DNA of 33,913 nt. Origin: Clostridiales bacterium. GTDB lineage: Bacteria > Bacillota > Clostridia > Saccharofermentanales > Saccharofermentanaceae. The notes under the pieces are model-generated. The model was not told the origin of the DNA and did not search any database. It saw only the letters and a program-made list of their open reading frames with translations. The stretch is taken from NCBI GenBank assembly GCA_017617935.1, contig JAFZVF010000015.1, positions 1 through 33,913 on the forward strand, written 5' to 3'. The translations under genes and the position numbers were made by a program. Each line of letters starts with the position of its first letter. The stretch's first letter is position 1. This document shows, one piece after another, positions 1 through 6,037 of this stretch.

Positions 1-39
1 AAGGGCTTTTATACTCTCAACCAAGTTGTCTAACTTCAT
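1..39 (-). CDS. Start of an unidentified protein, truncated by the window edge
   Basis: Thirteen codons are visible, reading MKLDNLVESIKAL, from an ATG at 37-39 to the left edge of the window. A clear ribosome binding site, GGAGG, lies seven bases upstream of the ATG, which is why I call it a real start. An imperfect inverted repeat (ATACT...AGTAT and GGTGA...TCACC, about 52-86) sits just upstream in the leader. Too little protein is present to assign a family. Confidence 0.5.
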   Translation of the reverse strand, partial: MKLDNLVESIKAL

Positions 40-51
40 TTTTGAGCCTCC

Positions 52-86
52 AATACTGGTGATTTACTATTTTCACCATCAGTATA
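52..86 (-). promoter_or_regulatory. Leader hairpin in front of the truncated gene
   Basis: An imperfect dyad pairs ATACT and GGTGA (separated by a 3-nt bulge) with TCACC and AGTAT around an AT-rich loop. It ends only a few bases before the GGAGG ribosome binding site of the gene starting at 39, so it could affect translation initiation. No protein or ligand can be inferred. Confidence 0.3.
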
Positions 87-150
87 GAAAACTCGTGCTG
101 ACATTATTGGGACTTATCAGTCACTTTCTGCGAAATAGCCCATTATATGG

Positions 151-187
151 ACTGATCCCGCTTGCAGGTCATGCAGGCGGGATCAGT
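151..187 (-). terminator. Strong palindrome, probable terminator of the two small genes
   Basis: A perfect 11-bp stem ACTGATCCCGC (151-161) / GCGGGATCAGT (177-187) is extended by an inner TGCA/TGCA pairing. It lies between the stop at 254 and the next minus-strand start at 39, where a terminator is expected. There is no clean U-run on the minus strand, so it may be a weak or factor-assisted terminator, or a protein-binding palindrome. Confidence 0.5.
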
Positions 188-253
188 AATTTCTGCTTCC
201 CCGGGAAAACACACGGAGGATCGCTTTGCCGAGAGAAGCAGGAGCGGTGACGG

Positions 254-487
254 TCAGGCACTCATCCTGTCGGTATGAGATACGGGGATAAGCGTCGCGC
301 TATAGCGGTCAAACTCGCTGAGAATCTCCTTAACGCGCTTGGCGCCAAGTCCCACCAAGTTGCAGCACTCGGTGATGTTCATACCGTAAACGCGCGAATA
401 TACGACGACTGCAGCCTCGATCAAGCCGCGGGTGGCTGCCGTTTCATTAACGGCTTTCCAGAAAGAATCAGTAAACATATTGTTCAT
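254..487 (-). CDS. Small hypothetical protein, helix-turn-helix-like
   Basis: A 77-residue protein that I do not recognise. The ATG at 487 is preceded by GGAGGTGCC with good spacing, so the gene looks real. Residues about 37-60 (MNITECCNLVGL followed by GAKRVKEIL) look like a helix-turn-helix with a recognition helix, suggesting a small DNA-binding protein, but this is inference from composition. It follows the 114-residue gene by 12 bases, so both are read from one transcript, and a palindromic terminator-like dyad lies downstream. Confidence 0.6.
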   Translation of the reverse strand: MNNMFTDSFWKAVNETAATRGLIEAAVVVYSRVYGMNITECCNLVGLGAKRVKEILSEFDRYSATLIPVSHTDRMSA

Positions 488-499
488 AACGGCACCTCC

Positions 500-844
500 T
501 CAGGAATACGCGGCAAGCGATATGTCATATCTTTCAAGATAGTATCTTCTGATACATTCGCAGAACTCGCGGACGTAACGTCTGACGGTTCTGCTGTTGT
601 AGAACTCAAGATTTGAGATCCTGTCTATGGTTATGTCACCCTCAAGGTAGCGCAACGCTATCCTTGACTTCTCGCTTCCGGTCTTGTTGGCAGCGCAGTT
701 AAGCGCATCGTTCCAATGGTTCTTAATGGTCATAAAGTCGGCTCTCGCCTCCGTATATCCGTTGGCAGCCATAGTTGAGGTAAGCACGTCCAGTGCTTCG
801 CTTCTAAATGCAATGTCCTTAACAGTACAATTAAAACTTCTCAT
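500..844 (-). CDS. Small hypothetical protein with C-terminal HTH (phage ArpU/RinA-like or sigma region 4-like)
   Basis: A 114-residue protein. The start at 844 has AAAGGA upstream. The C-terminal half (about residues 68-103: GDITIDRISNLEF then YNSRTVRRYVREFCECIRR) has the layout of a sigma region 4 or ArpU/RinA-type HTH, in which a conserved helix is followed by a basic recognition helix. Such proteins occur in phages and in integrated elements, but no integrase, portal or terminase is visible here. It is the first gene of a two-gene unit behind a roughly 340-nt leader. The family assignment is tentative. Confidence 0.6.
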   Translation of the reverse strand: MRSFNCTVKDIAFRSEALDVLTSTMAANGYTEARADFMTIKNHWNDALNCAANKTGSEKSRIALRYLEGDITIDRISNLEFYNSRTVRRYVREFCECIRRYYLERYDISLAAYS

Positions 845-1185
845 AACGCAAATCCTTTCGTTTCATACGGTTAACCGGGCCGCTGAACGTACACGGAGGG
901 TTTTTGAGCACGCGCCGTGCGATCTTACCTGCAAACAGCGAGTGCAAATACCCAAGGCATCATCTGCCTTAAAGTGAACGATATTCAGTTGTAAGGATGT
1001 CACACTGCCAGCTGCAGCGCGTGCCTCTCTATAGCGGAGCTATCCTTGCCAAGATTAACTGTATCCATAATTTCAAAACCTAAAAAAAAACTCTTCAGAA
1101 ACGTCAAATAAACTAACGACTAAACAAATAACCAGACGTTTCCCTTAACCGACAGTTACGAATGATAAGCTCCTTTCTGATGTTT
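845..1185 (-). promoter_or_regulatory. Long structured 5' leader of the small HTH genes
   Basis: About 340 nt lie between the predicted transcription start (about 1186) and the ATG at 844. On the minus strand the leader begins with an orphan SD-like AGAAAGGAG (not followed by an ATG), then an inverted repeat GACGTTTC/GAAACGTC (1135-1142 and 1098-1105), then a run of nine T (1082-1090), then a 22-codon reading frame (1000-1068). The hairpin followed closely by a U-run resembles an attenuator. No known riboswitch class is recognisable to me. Confidence 0.45.
1000..1068 (-). CDS. Possible 22-residue leader peptide
   Basis: An ATG-TGA frame reads MDTVNLGKDSSAIERHALQL followed by AV. It lies immediately after the T9 tract in the long leader. 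The ribosome binding site is weak (AGG about ten bases upstream), so translation is uncertain. It could be a regulatory leader peptide, or chance. Confidence 0.2.
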   Translation of the reverse strand: MDTVNLGKDSSAIERHALQLAV

Positions 1186-1192
1186 TGAGTTC

Positions 1193-1220
1193 AATATACC
1201 ACTCTCGGAATTAAAATCAA
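1193..1220 (-). promoter_or_regulatory. Promoter of the small HTH gene unit
   Basis: Minus-strand -35 TTGATT (1215-1220), 16-bp spacer, -10 TATATT (1193-1198). Transcription would start near 1186 and run into the structured leader and the genes at 844 and 487. Confidence 0.55.
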
Positions 1221-1271
1221 TACCATTTCGAAAATTTGTTCTCACAACTGGTGCCGATTATGAGGACAATT

Positions 1272-1288
1272 TTGGGGCACCTCCCCAA
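1272..1288 (-). terminator. Short hairpin downstream of the AlkD-like gene
   Basis: TTGGGG (1272-1277) / CCCCAA (1283-1288) with a 5-nt loop. A second dyad, TATCAG/CTGATA (1296-1301 and 1318-1323), lies beside it. Both are between the AlkD-like stop (1407) and the next promoter (1220), where transcription should end, but neither has a U-run, so termination is not certain. Confidence 0.3.
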
Positions 1289-1406
1289 GATATAGTATCA
1301 GCACTGCTTTCGACGTTCTGATAACCCGCAAGCCCTTTAGAACATGCGTTCTTAAGTTTTCACGAACGCTCAAACAACCCAAAAGACTGCATTTTGACTC
1401 AAGCGA

Positions 1407-2096
1407 TCAATACTTAAGCGTCTTCAGATACGCCTTTTGCTCATCAGTCACCCTGAAGCTCTCCACTGCCTTTTGAATGGCCTTGTTGTGCGTTTTCTTC
1501 TCCAAGCGCTTTGCTTCAAAGACCTTGACTGCCGCGTCATACTGTTTGGCGAGCGCGGTGGCGAAATACCATGCGGTCATCAGGCTTACGTACGTGAGAT
1601 CGGTCCGGTCGGAAGATATTACCATCTCCATGTACTCAGGCTTGAACTTATCGTCGAGGTAGAATGACATCAGCATCTTAATGCCGTAACGAATGGTGTA
1701 TTCAAGATCCGAATCAAGCCATGCCCTTATATGAACAAGCAGATCGTCAGTATGCTTTTTAAAGACCTTGGGAACAAACTGGTCACAGACCGCCCAGTTG
1801 TCTATATAAGGAAGAAGCCGTTCCGTCTCTTTTAATGCCGTTTCGTAATCCTTCTCATCGTTCAATATCATTACATGGAGCATGTACTCCTCGAAATAAT
1901 GATGGGGCAACTTTTTGATGAACGCGGCGTGACCGCCTGACTTCCTAAGTTCCTTTGCATATTCCCTTATCACGGGGGTCCTTATTCCGATGATCAGTTC
2001 AGGATCGGCATTGGGGATTATCTTCTGCTGTAAAGCGCGGTAATCCGCATCACTCCTTATCTCAATGAGATGCTTTTGTATATCGGTTAAAGACAT
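1407..2096 (-). CDS. DNA alkylation repair protein (AlkD-like HEAT-repeat family)
   Basis: A 229-residue all-helical protein of the DNA alkylation repair family, whose best known members (AlkD) are HEAT-like glycosylases removing positively charged N3- and N7-alkylpurines. The conserved YIDNWAVCD block (residues 97-105) places W101 and D105 in the spacing of the AlkD aromatic and catalytic Asp pair. A second aromatic-rich block (MTAWYFATA) follows near residue 175. The start at 2096 overlaps the end of the upstream response regulator by ten bases and has GAGG at good distance, so it is translationally coupled. Family is secure; substrate specificity is inferred. Confidence 0.85.
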   Translation of the reverse strand: MSLTDIQKHLIEIRSDADYRALQQKIIPNADPELIIGIRTPVIREYAKELRKSGGHAAFIKKLPHHYFEEYMLHVMILNDEKDYETALKETERLLPYIDNWAVCDQFVPKVFKKHTDDLLVHIRAWLDSDLEYTIRYGIKMLMSFYLDDKFKPEYMEMVISSDRTDLTYVSLMTAWYFATALAKQYDAAVKVFEAKRLEKKTHNKAIQKAVESFRVTDEQKAYLKTLKY

Positions 2097-2785
2097 GTTT
2101 TTCGTCCTCGCTTTTCACTTATTCCGTAACCTATCCCTTTTACGGTCCTTATCAGACCGCCTTTCCGTCCAAGGCTCCGTCTCAGTTTCTTTATATGGTT
2201 GTCAACGACCCTTTCGCTTCCGCCAAAACCATCACCCCATACTTCATTAAGGATCTCGTCCCGGCTCACCACCGAATTCTTGTTCGACAACAGCAATCCG
2301 AGCATCTTGGCAGAGCGTGGCGTCAGTTCGACAAGTCTTCCGTCAACCGTTACGATGCCGGTCACCGGATTCATCCTTATGCCGCCGCATTCGATCGTCG
2401 TGACATTATTCATTTTACTCTTTTTGTCGGCAATCTCCGAAACCATCGTGTAAAGTTCTGATGGAGAATACGGCTTTGCCAGATATTCATCAGCACTCAG
2501 CGCGTACCCCTGTTCCACTTCATCCTCATCTTCCATCGAAGTTATATGAACGATGGCGCATGAACTGTTTTCCCTCAATCTTCTGCACGTATCGATCCCC
2601 ATTTCCCCAGACGGCTTGCAGTCTACCATCAGCAGGTCATAAGAACCGTTGCGGACCTTTTCCAGACCTCTTTGCAGATCATAGGCAAAGTCAATGGAAA
2701 GCCCTTGAGACGCTACGCTCTTAAAGTAGTCTTTAACGGTTTCACGCATATCAAACGATTCTTCTATAAACAGGATCTTGAACAA
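2087..2785 (-). CDS. Orphan OmpR/PhoB-type response regulator
   Basis: Receiver domain followed by a winged-helix DNA-binding domain. Numbering from an upstream GTG at 2794, the acidic pocket is E11/E12, the phospho-acceptor is D58, the switch Thr is T85 and the conserved Lys is K107 (AKPYSP). The C-terminal domain has the expected layout: LTPRSAKMLGLLLSN, DEILNEVWG, then VVDNHIKKLRRSL and a TVKGIGYG wing. I prefer the TTG at 2785 as start because the SD AAAAGGAA lies almost on the GTG, and MFKILFIEES begins exactly at receiver strand one; this start is not certain. No histidine kinase is adjacent. It sits between glnA and the AlkD-like gene in the same transcript, so a role in nitrogen control is plausible but inferred. 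Confidence 0.88.
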   Translation of the reverse strand: MFKILFIEESFDMRETVKDYFKSVASQGLSIDFAYDLQRGLEKVRNGSYDLLMVDCKPSGEMGIDTCRRLRENSSCAIVHITSMEDEDEVEQGYALSADEYLAKPYSPSELYTMVSEIADKKSKMNNVTTIECGGIRMNPVTGIVTVDGRLVELTPRSAKMLGLLLSNKNSVVSRDEILNEVWGDGFGGSERVVDNHIKKLRRSLGRKGGLIRTVKGIGYGISEKRGRKTCL

Positions 2786-2813
2786 ACTTTCCACTTCCTT
2801 TTAACGTTTCAGA

Positions 2814-2830
2814 CCCGGGATCAACCCGGG
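2814..2830 (-). terminator. Intercistronic GC-rich hairpin between glnA and the response regulator
   Basis: CCCGGG (2814-2819) / CCCGGG (2825-2830) with a 5-nt loop and flanking pairs, between the glnA stop (2861) and the regulator start. It has no U-run. It could be a partial terminator or an mRNA-stability element that keeps glnA message more abundant than the downstream genes. Confidence 0.4.
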
Positions 2831-2860
2831 CCTGCAACGCTCTTAAATGTTCTTTAACCA

Positions 2861-4288
2861 TCAGAGATCGTAATACATCTCATACTCCATCGGAGTAGGC
2901 ATTGCGACGTGTCTCTTGAGATCCTTTCTCTTATTGTTGATCCAAAGTTCGATGAGTTCCTTCGGGAAAACTCCGCCAGCCCTTAAGAACTCGTTGTCAG
3001 CAGCGAGTGCCTTGAGGGCGGAACCCAAAGACTTGGGCAGGCCCTTGATCTTGGCCTTCTCGGCATCGGAAAGCTCAAACAGATTGAAATCGTATGGTCC
3101 GTAGCCTTCAGCTACCGGATCGATCTTGTTCTTGATGCCGTCAAGACCTGCCATGAGAATCGCGGCATAGCAGTAATAAGGATTGCAGGTGGCGTCAGGA
3201 TTGCGAAGCTCGAATCTCTTCTTGTCAGGCGTCTTGGCATATGCCGGGATCCTGATGACCGAGCTCCTGTTTGCGGTCGCAAATCCGATCGTGACCGGAG
3301 CCTCAAATCCAGGAAGAAGCCTCTTATAAGAGTTCGTGGAAGGATTGGAGAATGCGCAGATCGCTGCGATGTGCTTCAGTATTCCGCCGATGAAGTACAT
3401 GGCCGTCTGTGAAAGGCCTGAATAGCCGTTCTCATCGTAGAATACAGGCTTTCCGTCCTTGAACATCAGCATATGAACGTGCATTCCGGAGCCTGCCTCA
3501 CCGTAGATCGGCTTAGGCATGAAGGTTGCGGTCCTGCCTTCCATAACGGCTTCGTTCTTGATGATGTACTTCGCGAGCATCGTCTTGTCAGCCATCTCGG
3601 TCATCGTTCCGAACTCGACTTCAACTTCCATCTGTCCCGGGCCGCCGACCTCGTGGTGGTGATATTTGACAGCTATACCCTGCTCTTCCATGAGCATGGT
3701 CACGCGGCTTCTGAAGTCATAGTGAATGTCCTGAGGCGGAGCGATGTGGTAACCGCCCTGGTGAGGAGTCTGGAAGCCGTTGGAATCCGAGCATCCGCTG
3801 TTCCAGAAAGCCTCTTCGGTATCGATGGAGAATCCTGATTCAGACGGATCATTGGAGAACGAGGCGGAATCAAATACGTAGAACTCAAACTCAGGTCCGA
3901 GCAGATAAGTATCCGCTACGCCGAGCTCCTTCATGTATTCTTCAGCTCTCTTGCAAACGTTTCTGGGTTCCTGGTCAAAGGGCTTGTTGTCGTCCTTGCC
4001 GATGATACGGACGTCGCCGATCATGGAAAGAGTCTTGATCTCCGGGAACGGATCAACAGCCGCGCTTGAAAGATCCGGTATAAAGACCATGTCGCTCTTT
4101 TCGACGGGAGCAAAGCCATAGTTGCTGCCGTCAAAGCCGATGCCGTTCTTCATGGTATCCTCACTGAACCGCTTTGCCGGAATAGTGAGATGATGCCATC
4201 TTCCGTTGATGTCGATCATCCTGAAATCGATCATTTCGATCTCATTGTCAGAAATGAAGTTCATCACGTCTTCTGCCGTCTTAAACAT
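2861..4288 (-). CDS. glnA: Glutamine synthetase type I
   Basis: A 475-residue GS that makes glutamine from glutamate, ammonia and ATP in the cytoplasm. Typical blocks are present: FDGSNYGF near the N terminus, GPEFEFYVFD (metal ligands), HHEVGGPGQMEVE, GSGMHVHM (ATP and metal site), the NPSTNSYKRL loop, NRSSVIRIP, and RFELRNPD near the C terminus. The NLYDLP-type adenylylation site of GSI-beta is absent, so it is probably of the unmodified Gram-positive type. I chose the ATG at 4288 (MFKTAED) because GGAGGAACGAAT precedes it; an open frame extending 24 codons further upstream would overlap the promoter. First gene of glnA-response regulator-alkD. Confidence 0.97.
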   Translation of the reverse strand: MFKTAEDVMNFISDNEIEMIDFRMIDINGRWHHLTIPAKRFSEDTMKNGIGFDGSNYGFAPVEKSDMVFIPDLSSAAVDPFPEIKTLSMIGDVRIIGKDDNKPFDQEPRNVCKRAEEYMKELGVADTYLLGPEFEFYVFDSASFSNDPSESGFSIDTEEAFWNSGCSDSNGFQTPHQGGYHIAPPQDIHYDFRSRVTMLMEEQGIAVKYHHHEVGGPGQMEVEVEFGTMTEMADKTMLAKYIIKNEAVMEGRTATFMPKPIYGEAGSGMHVHMLMFKDGKPVFYDENGYSGLSQTAMYFIGGILKHIAAICAFSNPSTNSYKRLLPGFEAPVTIGFATANRSSVIRIPAYAKTPDKKRFELRNPDATCNPYYCYAAILMAGLDGIKNKIDPVAEGYGPYDFNLFELSDAEKAKIKGLPKSLGSALKALAADNEFLRAGGVFPKELIELWINNKRKDLKRHVAMPTPMEYEMYYDL

Positions 4289-4324
4289 ATTCGTTCCTCC
4301 GCTTTTTAGGATACAAATAACTAA

Positions 4325-4345
4325 CCATTCACCGCTAAAGAATGG
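4325..4345 (-). promoter_or_regulatory. glnA leader hairpin
   Basis: CCATTC (4325-4330) / GAATGG (4340-4345) lies in the roughly 70-nt leader between the predicted start of transcription (about 4358) and the glnA ATG. GAATGGCT occurs again at 4400-4407 on the other side of the promoter, so the two copies flank the -10 region and could also be an operator pair. Confidence 0.35.
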
Positions 4346-4364
4346 CTCCGTTCCATACAAAATA

Positions 4365-4373
4365 ATTATAACA
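4365..4373 (-). promoter_or_regulatory. glnA promoter (extended -10)
   Basis: Minus-strand TGT followed by TATAAT (4365-4370) forms a good extended -10. The -35 region is poor (GTTAAA at 17 bp), consistent with an extended -10 promoter or an activator-dependent one. No GlnR-type TGTNA dyad is seen. Confidence 0.6.
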
Positions 4374-4419
4374 AGAGATTAAAGATTTTTAACAGTTTGG
4401 AATGGCTGAAAAATCGGTC

Positions 4420-4881
4420 TCAAATTCCACGTTCCGACAACCATTTCCAAAAAGCGTCCAGTCCGATACGAAGATCGTCATAGGTCTCATCGAAATTATC
4501 GGTATACCAGGGATCGGCTATGCTCCTGTTAAGTCCTGCAAATTCAAGCATCTGAAAGATCTTCTTATCAGGATCGCCGCCTACTATGCGGCTCATGTTG
4601 GAAACGTTGTAAGAATCCATTCCTATAAGATAATCGTAATCATCATAATCAGACCTTGTCATCTGCCTGGCACGGTGAGGTATTACAGGTATTCCAACCT
4701 CTCTGAGCTTATGCACGGTACCGTAATGAGGTCCGTTTCCTATTTCTTCCCTGCTGGTTGCAGCCGAATCGATAAAGAACTTGTCTTTGAGTCCTTTCTT
4801 ATTGACCATGTCCTGAAACATGGACTGCGCCATCGTTGATCTGCAAATATTGCCATGACATACGAATAAAACTTTAATCAT
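4420..4881 (-). CDS. Low-molecular-weight protein-tyrosine phosphatase
   Basis: A 153-residue cytoplasmic phosphatase hydrolysing phosphotyrosine (or possibly arsenate reductase-like; phosphatase is better supported). The P-loop CHGNICRS has nucleophile C8 and R14 (C-x5-R) at the very N terminus, and the general-acid loop ADPWYTDNFDETYDD is near the C terminus. I start it at the ATG at 4881 (MIKVLFVC), with GGGA about ten bases upstream; the ATG five codons earlier has no ribosome binding site. It has its own promoter. Its targets are unknown, and no tyrosine kinase or exopolysaccharide gene is in the window. Confidence 0.93.
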   Translation of the reverse strand: MIKVLFVCHGNICRSTMAQSMFQDMVNKKGLKDKFFIDSAATSREEIGNGPHYGTVHKLREVGIPVIPHRARQMTRSDYDDYDYLIGMDSYNVSNMSRIVGGDPDKKIFQMLEFAGLNRSIADPWYTDNFDETYDDLRIGLDAFWKWLSERGI

Positions 4882-4921
4882 TATCCATTTTCCCATCTGA
4901 CGTTATTGAAACCGCTCGAGA

Positions 4922-4950
4922 ATAATAGCATTTGATAAGCGGTCAAGCAA
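4922..4950 (-). promoter_or_regulatory. Promoter of the tyrosine phosphatase gene
   Basis: Minus-strand -35 TTGCTT (4945-4950), 17-bp spacer ending in TGC, -10 TATTAT (4922-4927), so it also has an extended -10. The predicted leader is about 34 nt. Confidence 0.6.
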
Positions 4951-4981
4951 TTCCATTTAAGAAATTTCGAATGATTGATCA

Positions 4982-5764
4982 TCATCCCAGTGCAACATCC
5001 AGCGCCATCATGATGGAAAAGCCCGCGGCAAAGGCAACGACTCCAATGTTTGAATGCTTTCCCTGAGACATTTCAGGGATTAGCTCCTCTACAACCACAT
5101 ACAGCATCGCGCCTGCAGCAAAGGACAAAAGATATGGCATGGCAGGAACGACAAGACCCGCGATAAGAACCGTCAGACCTCCGAAAACGGGTTCGACTGC
5201 GCCTGACAGTACTCCCAGCACAAACGATTTCGGCTTGCTCTTACCCTCAGAGAAAAGAGGCATTGATATGATCGCACCTTCCGGAAAGTTCTGTATCGCG
5301 ATACCGAGCGCGAGTGCAAGCGCTGCGCCAAAGGTTATGTTTCCAGAGCCGCTCTTTAGTCCCGCATAGACAACGCCGACTGCCATTCCCTCAGGAATGT
5401 TGTGAAGCGTTACCGCCAGAACCAGCATAGCCGTTCGTGTAAGCTTGCTCTTGGGCCCTTCGACCTGATTGATGCTCGCGTGCAGGTGCGGGATTACATG
5501 ATCCAGTAACAAAAGGAAAAGTATGCCTGCCCAGAAACCAAGAAAAGCCGGAAGGAACGCGAGCCTGCCCTTGTCAGACGACTGCTCGATTGCAGGAACG
5601 ATGAGGCTCCAGATCGATGCTGCGACCATGACTCCGGCTGCGAAACCGGTAAGAGCGCGCTTGATCCCGTCCTTCAAGTCATCCTTCAGGAAGAATACGC
5701 ATGCCGCACCCGCCGCCGTTCCCAAGAATGGTATCAACAAACCTGTGATCACTGTCTTTATCAT
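4982..5764 (-). CDS. ZIP family divalent metal transporter (GufA/ZupT-like)
   Basis: A 260-residue membrane protein with about eight transmembrane segments, importing Zn, Fe or Mn. The metal-site helices are clear: HNIPEGMAVGV (residues 121-131; H121, E125) and QNFPEG (158-163; E162), plus VVEELIPE near residue 225. The His-rich loop DHVIPHLHA (88-96) lies before the first metal helix. A good ribosome binding site AAAGGGG precedes the ATG. It is separated from the feo genes by a terminator whose T-tract ends only 17 bases before the ATG, leaving no room for an ordinary promoter, so expression probably depends on read-through from the iron operon. Exact metal cannot be told from sequence. Confidence 0.93.
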   Translation of the reverse strand: MIKTVITGLLIPFLGTAAGAACVFFLKDDLKDGIKRALTGFAAGVMVAASIWSLIVPAIEQSSDKGRLAFLPAFLGFWAGILFLLLLDHVIPHLHASINQVEGPKSKLTRTAMLVLAVTLHNIPEGMAVGVVYAGLKSGSGNITFGAALALALGIAIQNFPEGAIISMPLFSEGKSKPKSFVLGVLSGAVEPVFGGLTVLIAGLVVPAMPYLLSFAAGAMLYVVVEELIPEMSQGKHSNIGVVAFAAGFSIMMALDVALG

Positions 5765-5772
5765 AACTTATC

Positions 5773-5789
5773 CCCTTTCTAAAAAAGGG
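5773..5789 (-). promoter_or_regulatory. SD-sequestering hairpin in front of the ZIP gene, alternative to the terminator
   Basis: CCCTTT (5773-5778) pairs with AAAGGG (5784-5789) around CTAAA. The first arm is the complement of the ZIP ribosome binding site AAAGGGG; the second arm is also the outer part of the terminator stem at 5783-5813. The two hairpins therefore cannot form together. Confidence 0.45.
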
Positions 5790-5813
5790 TTGCCGGCTTA
5801 AAGCAACCCTTTT
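5781..5813 (-). terminator. Intrinsic terminator of the feo operon
   Basis: A perfect 11-bp stem AAAAGGGTTGC (5783-5793) / GCAACCCTTTT (5803-5813) with a 9-nt loop and a T-run on the minus strand (5781-5786). The minus transcript comes from the Cys-rich protein gene and meets this before the ZIP gene. Confidence 0.85.
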
Positions 5814-5842
5814 CTCATGGATGGAATGTATAAAAGGAGGTA

Positions 5843-6028
5843 TTACGTCTTCTTTTTCGCAACAGGATGGCATTTACCCGCCATGGCGCAATTGGCGCAT
5901 CCGCAGCCGCAGGATGATCTGCCTTTCCGCTTATCCTTGATCATGGAATAGACTATACCTCCCACAATCAGGGCGAGCATAAGCGATATCAATATTGTTC
6001 CGATGTTTTGTGTTAGCCAGGATGCCAT
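5843..6028 (-). CDS. FeoB-associated Cys-rich membrane protein
   Basis: A 61-residue protein with one transmembrane helix (about residues 9-29) and a short cytoplasmic-looking tail with five cysteines (C40, C42, C44, C47, C53; pattern CGCGCANC). This is the layout of the small proteins encoded after feoB in many Clostridia, thought to act in ferrous iron uptake in place of FeoC. The start has AAGGTGATCTC upstream, and the gene begins nine bases after the feoB stop, so it is co-expressed. Confidence 0.9.
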   Translation of the reverse strand: MASWLTQNIGTILISLMLALIVGGIVYSMIKDKRKGRSSCGCGCANCAMAGKCHPVAKKKT

Positions 6029-6037
6029 GAGATCACC

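Noticed and set aside
26..250. Plus-strand reading frame of 74 codons
   Set aside because: It begins with TTG, has no ribosome binding site, and runs through a leader hairpin and the palindrome at 151-187; no recognisable protein features.
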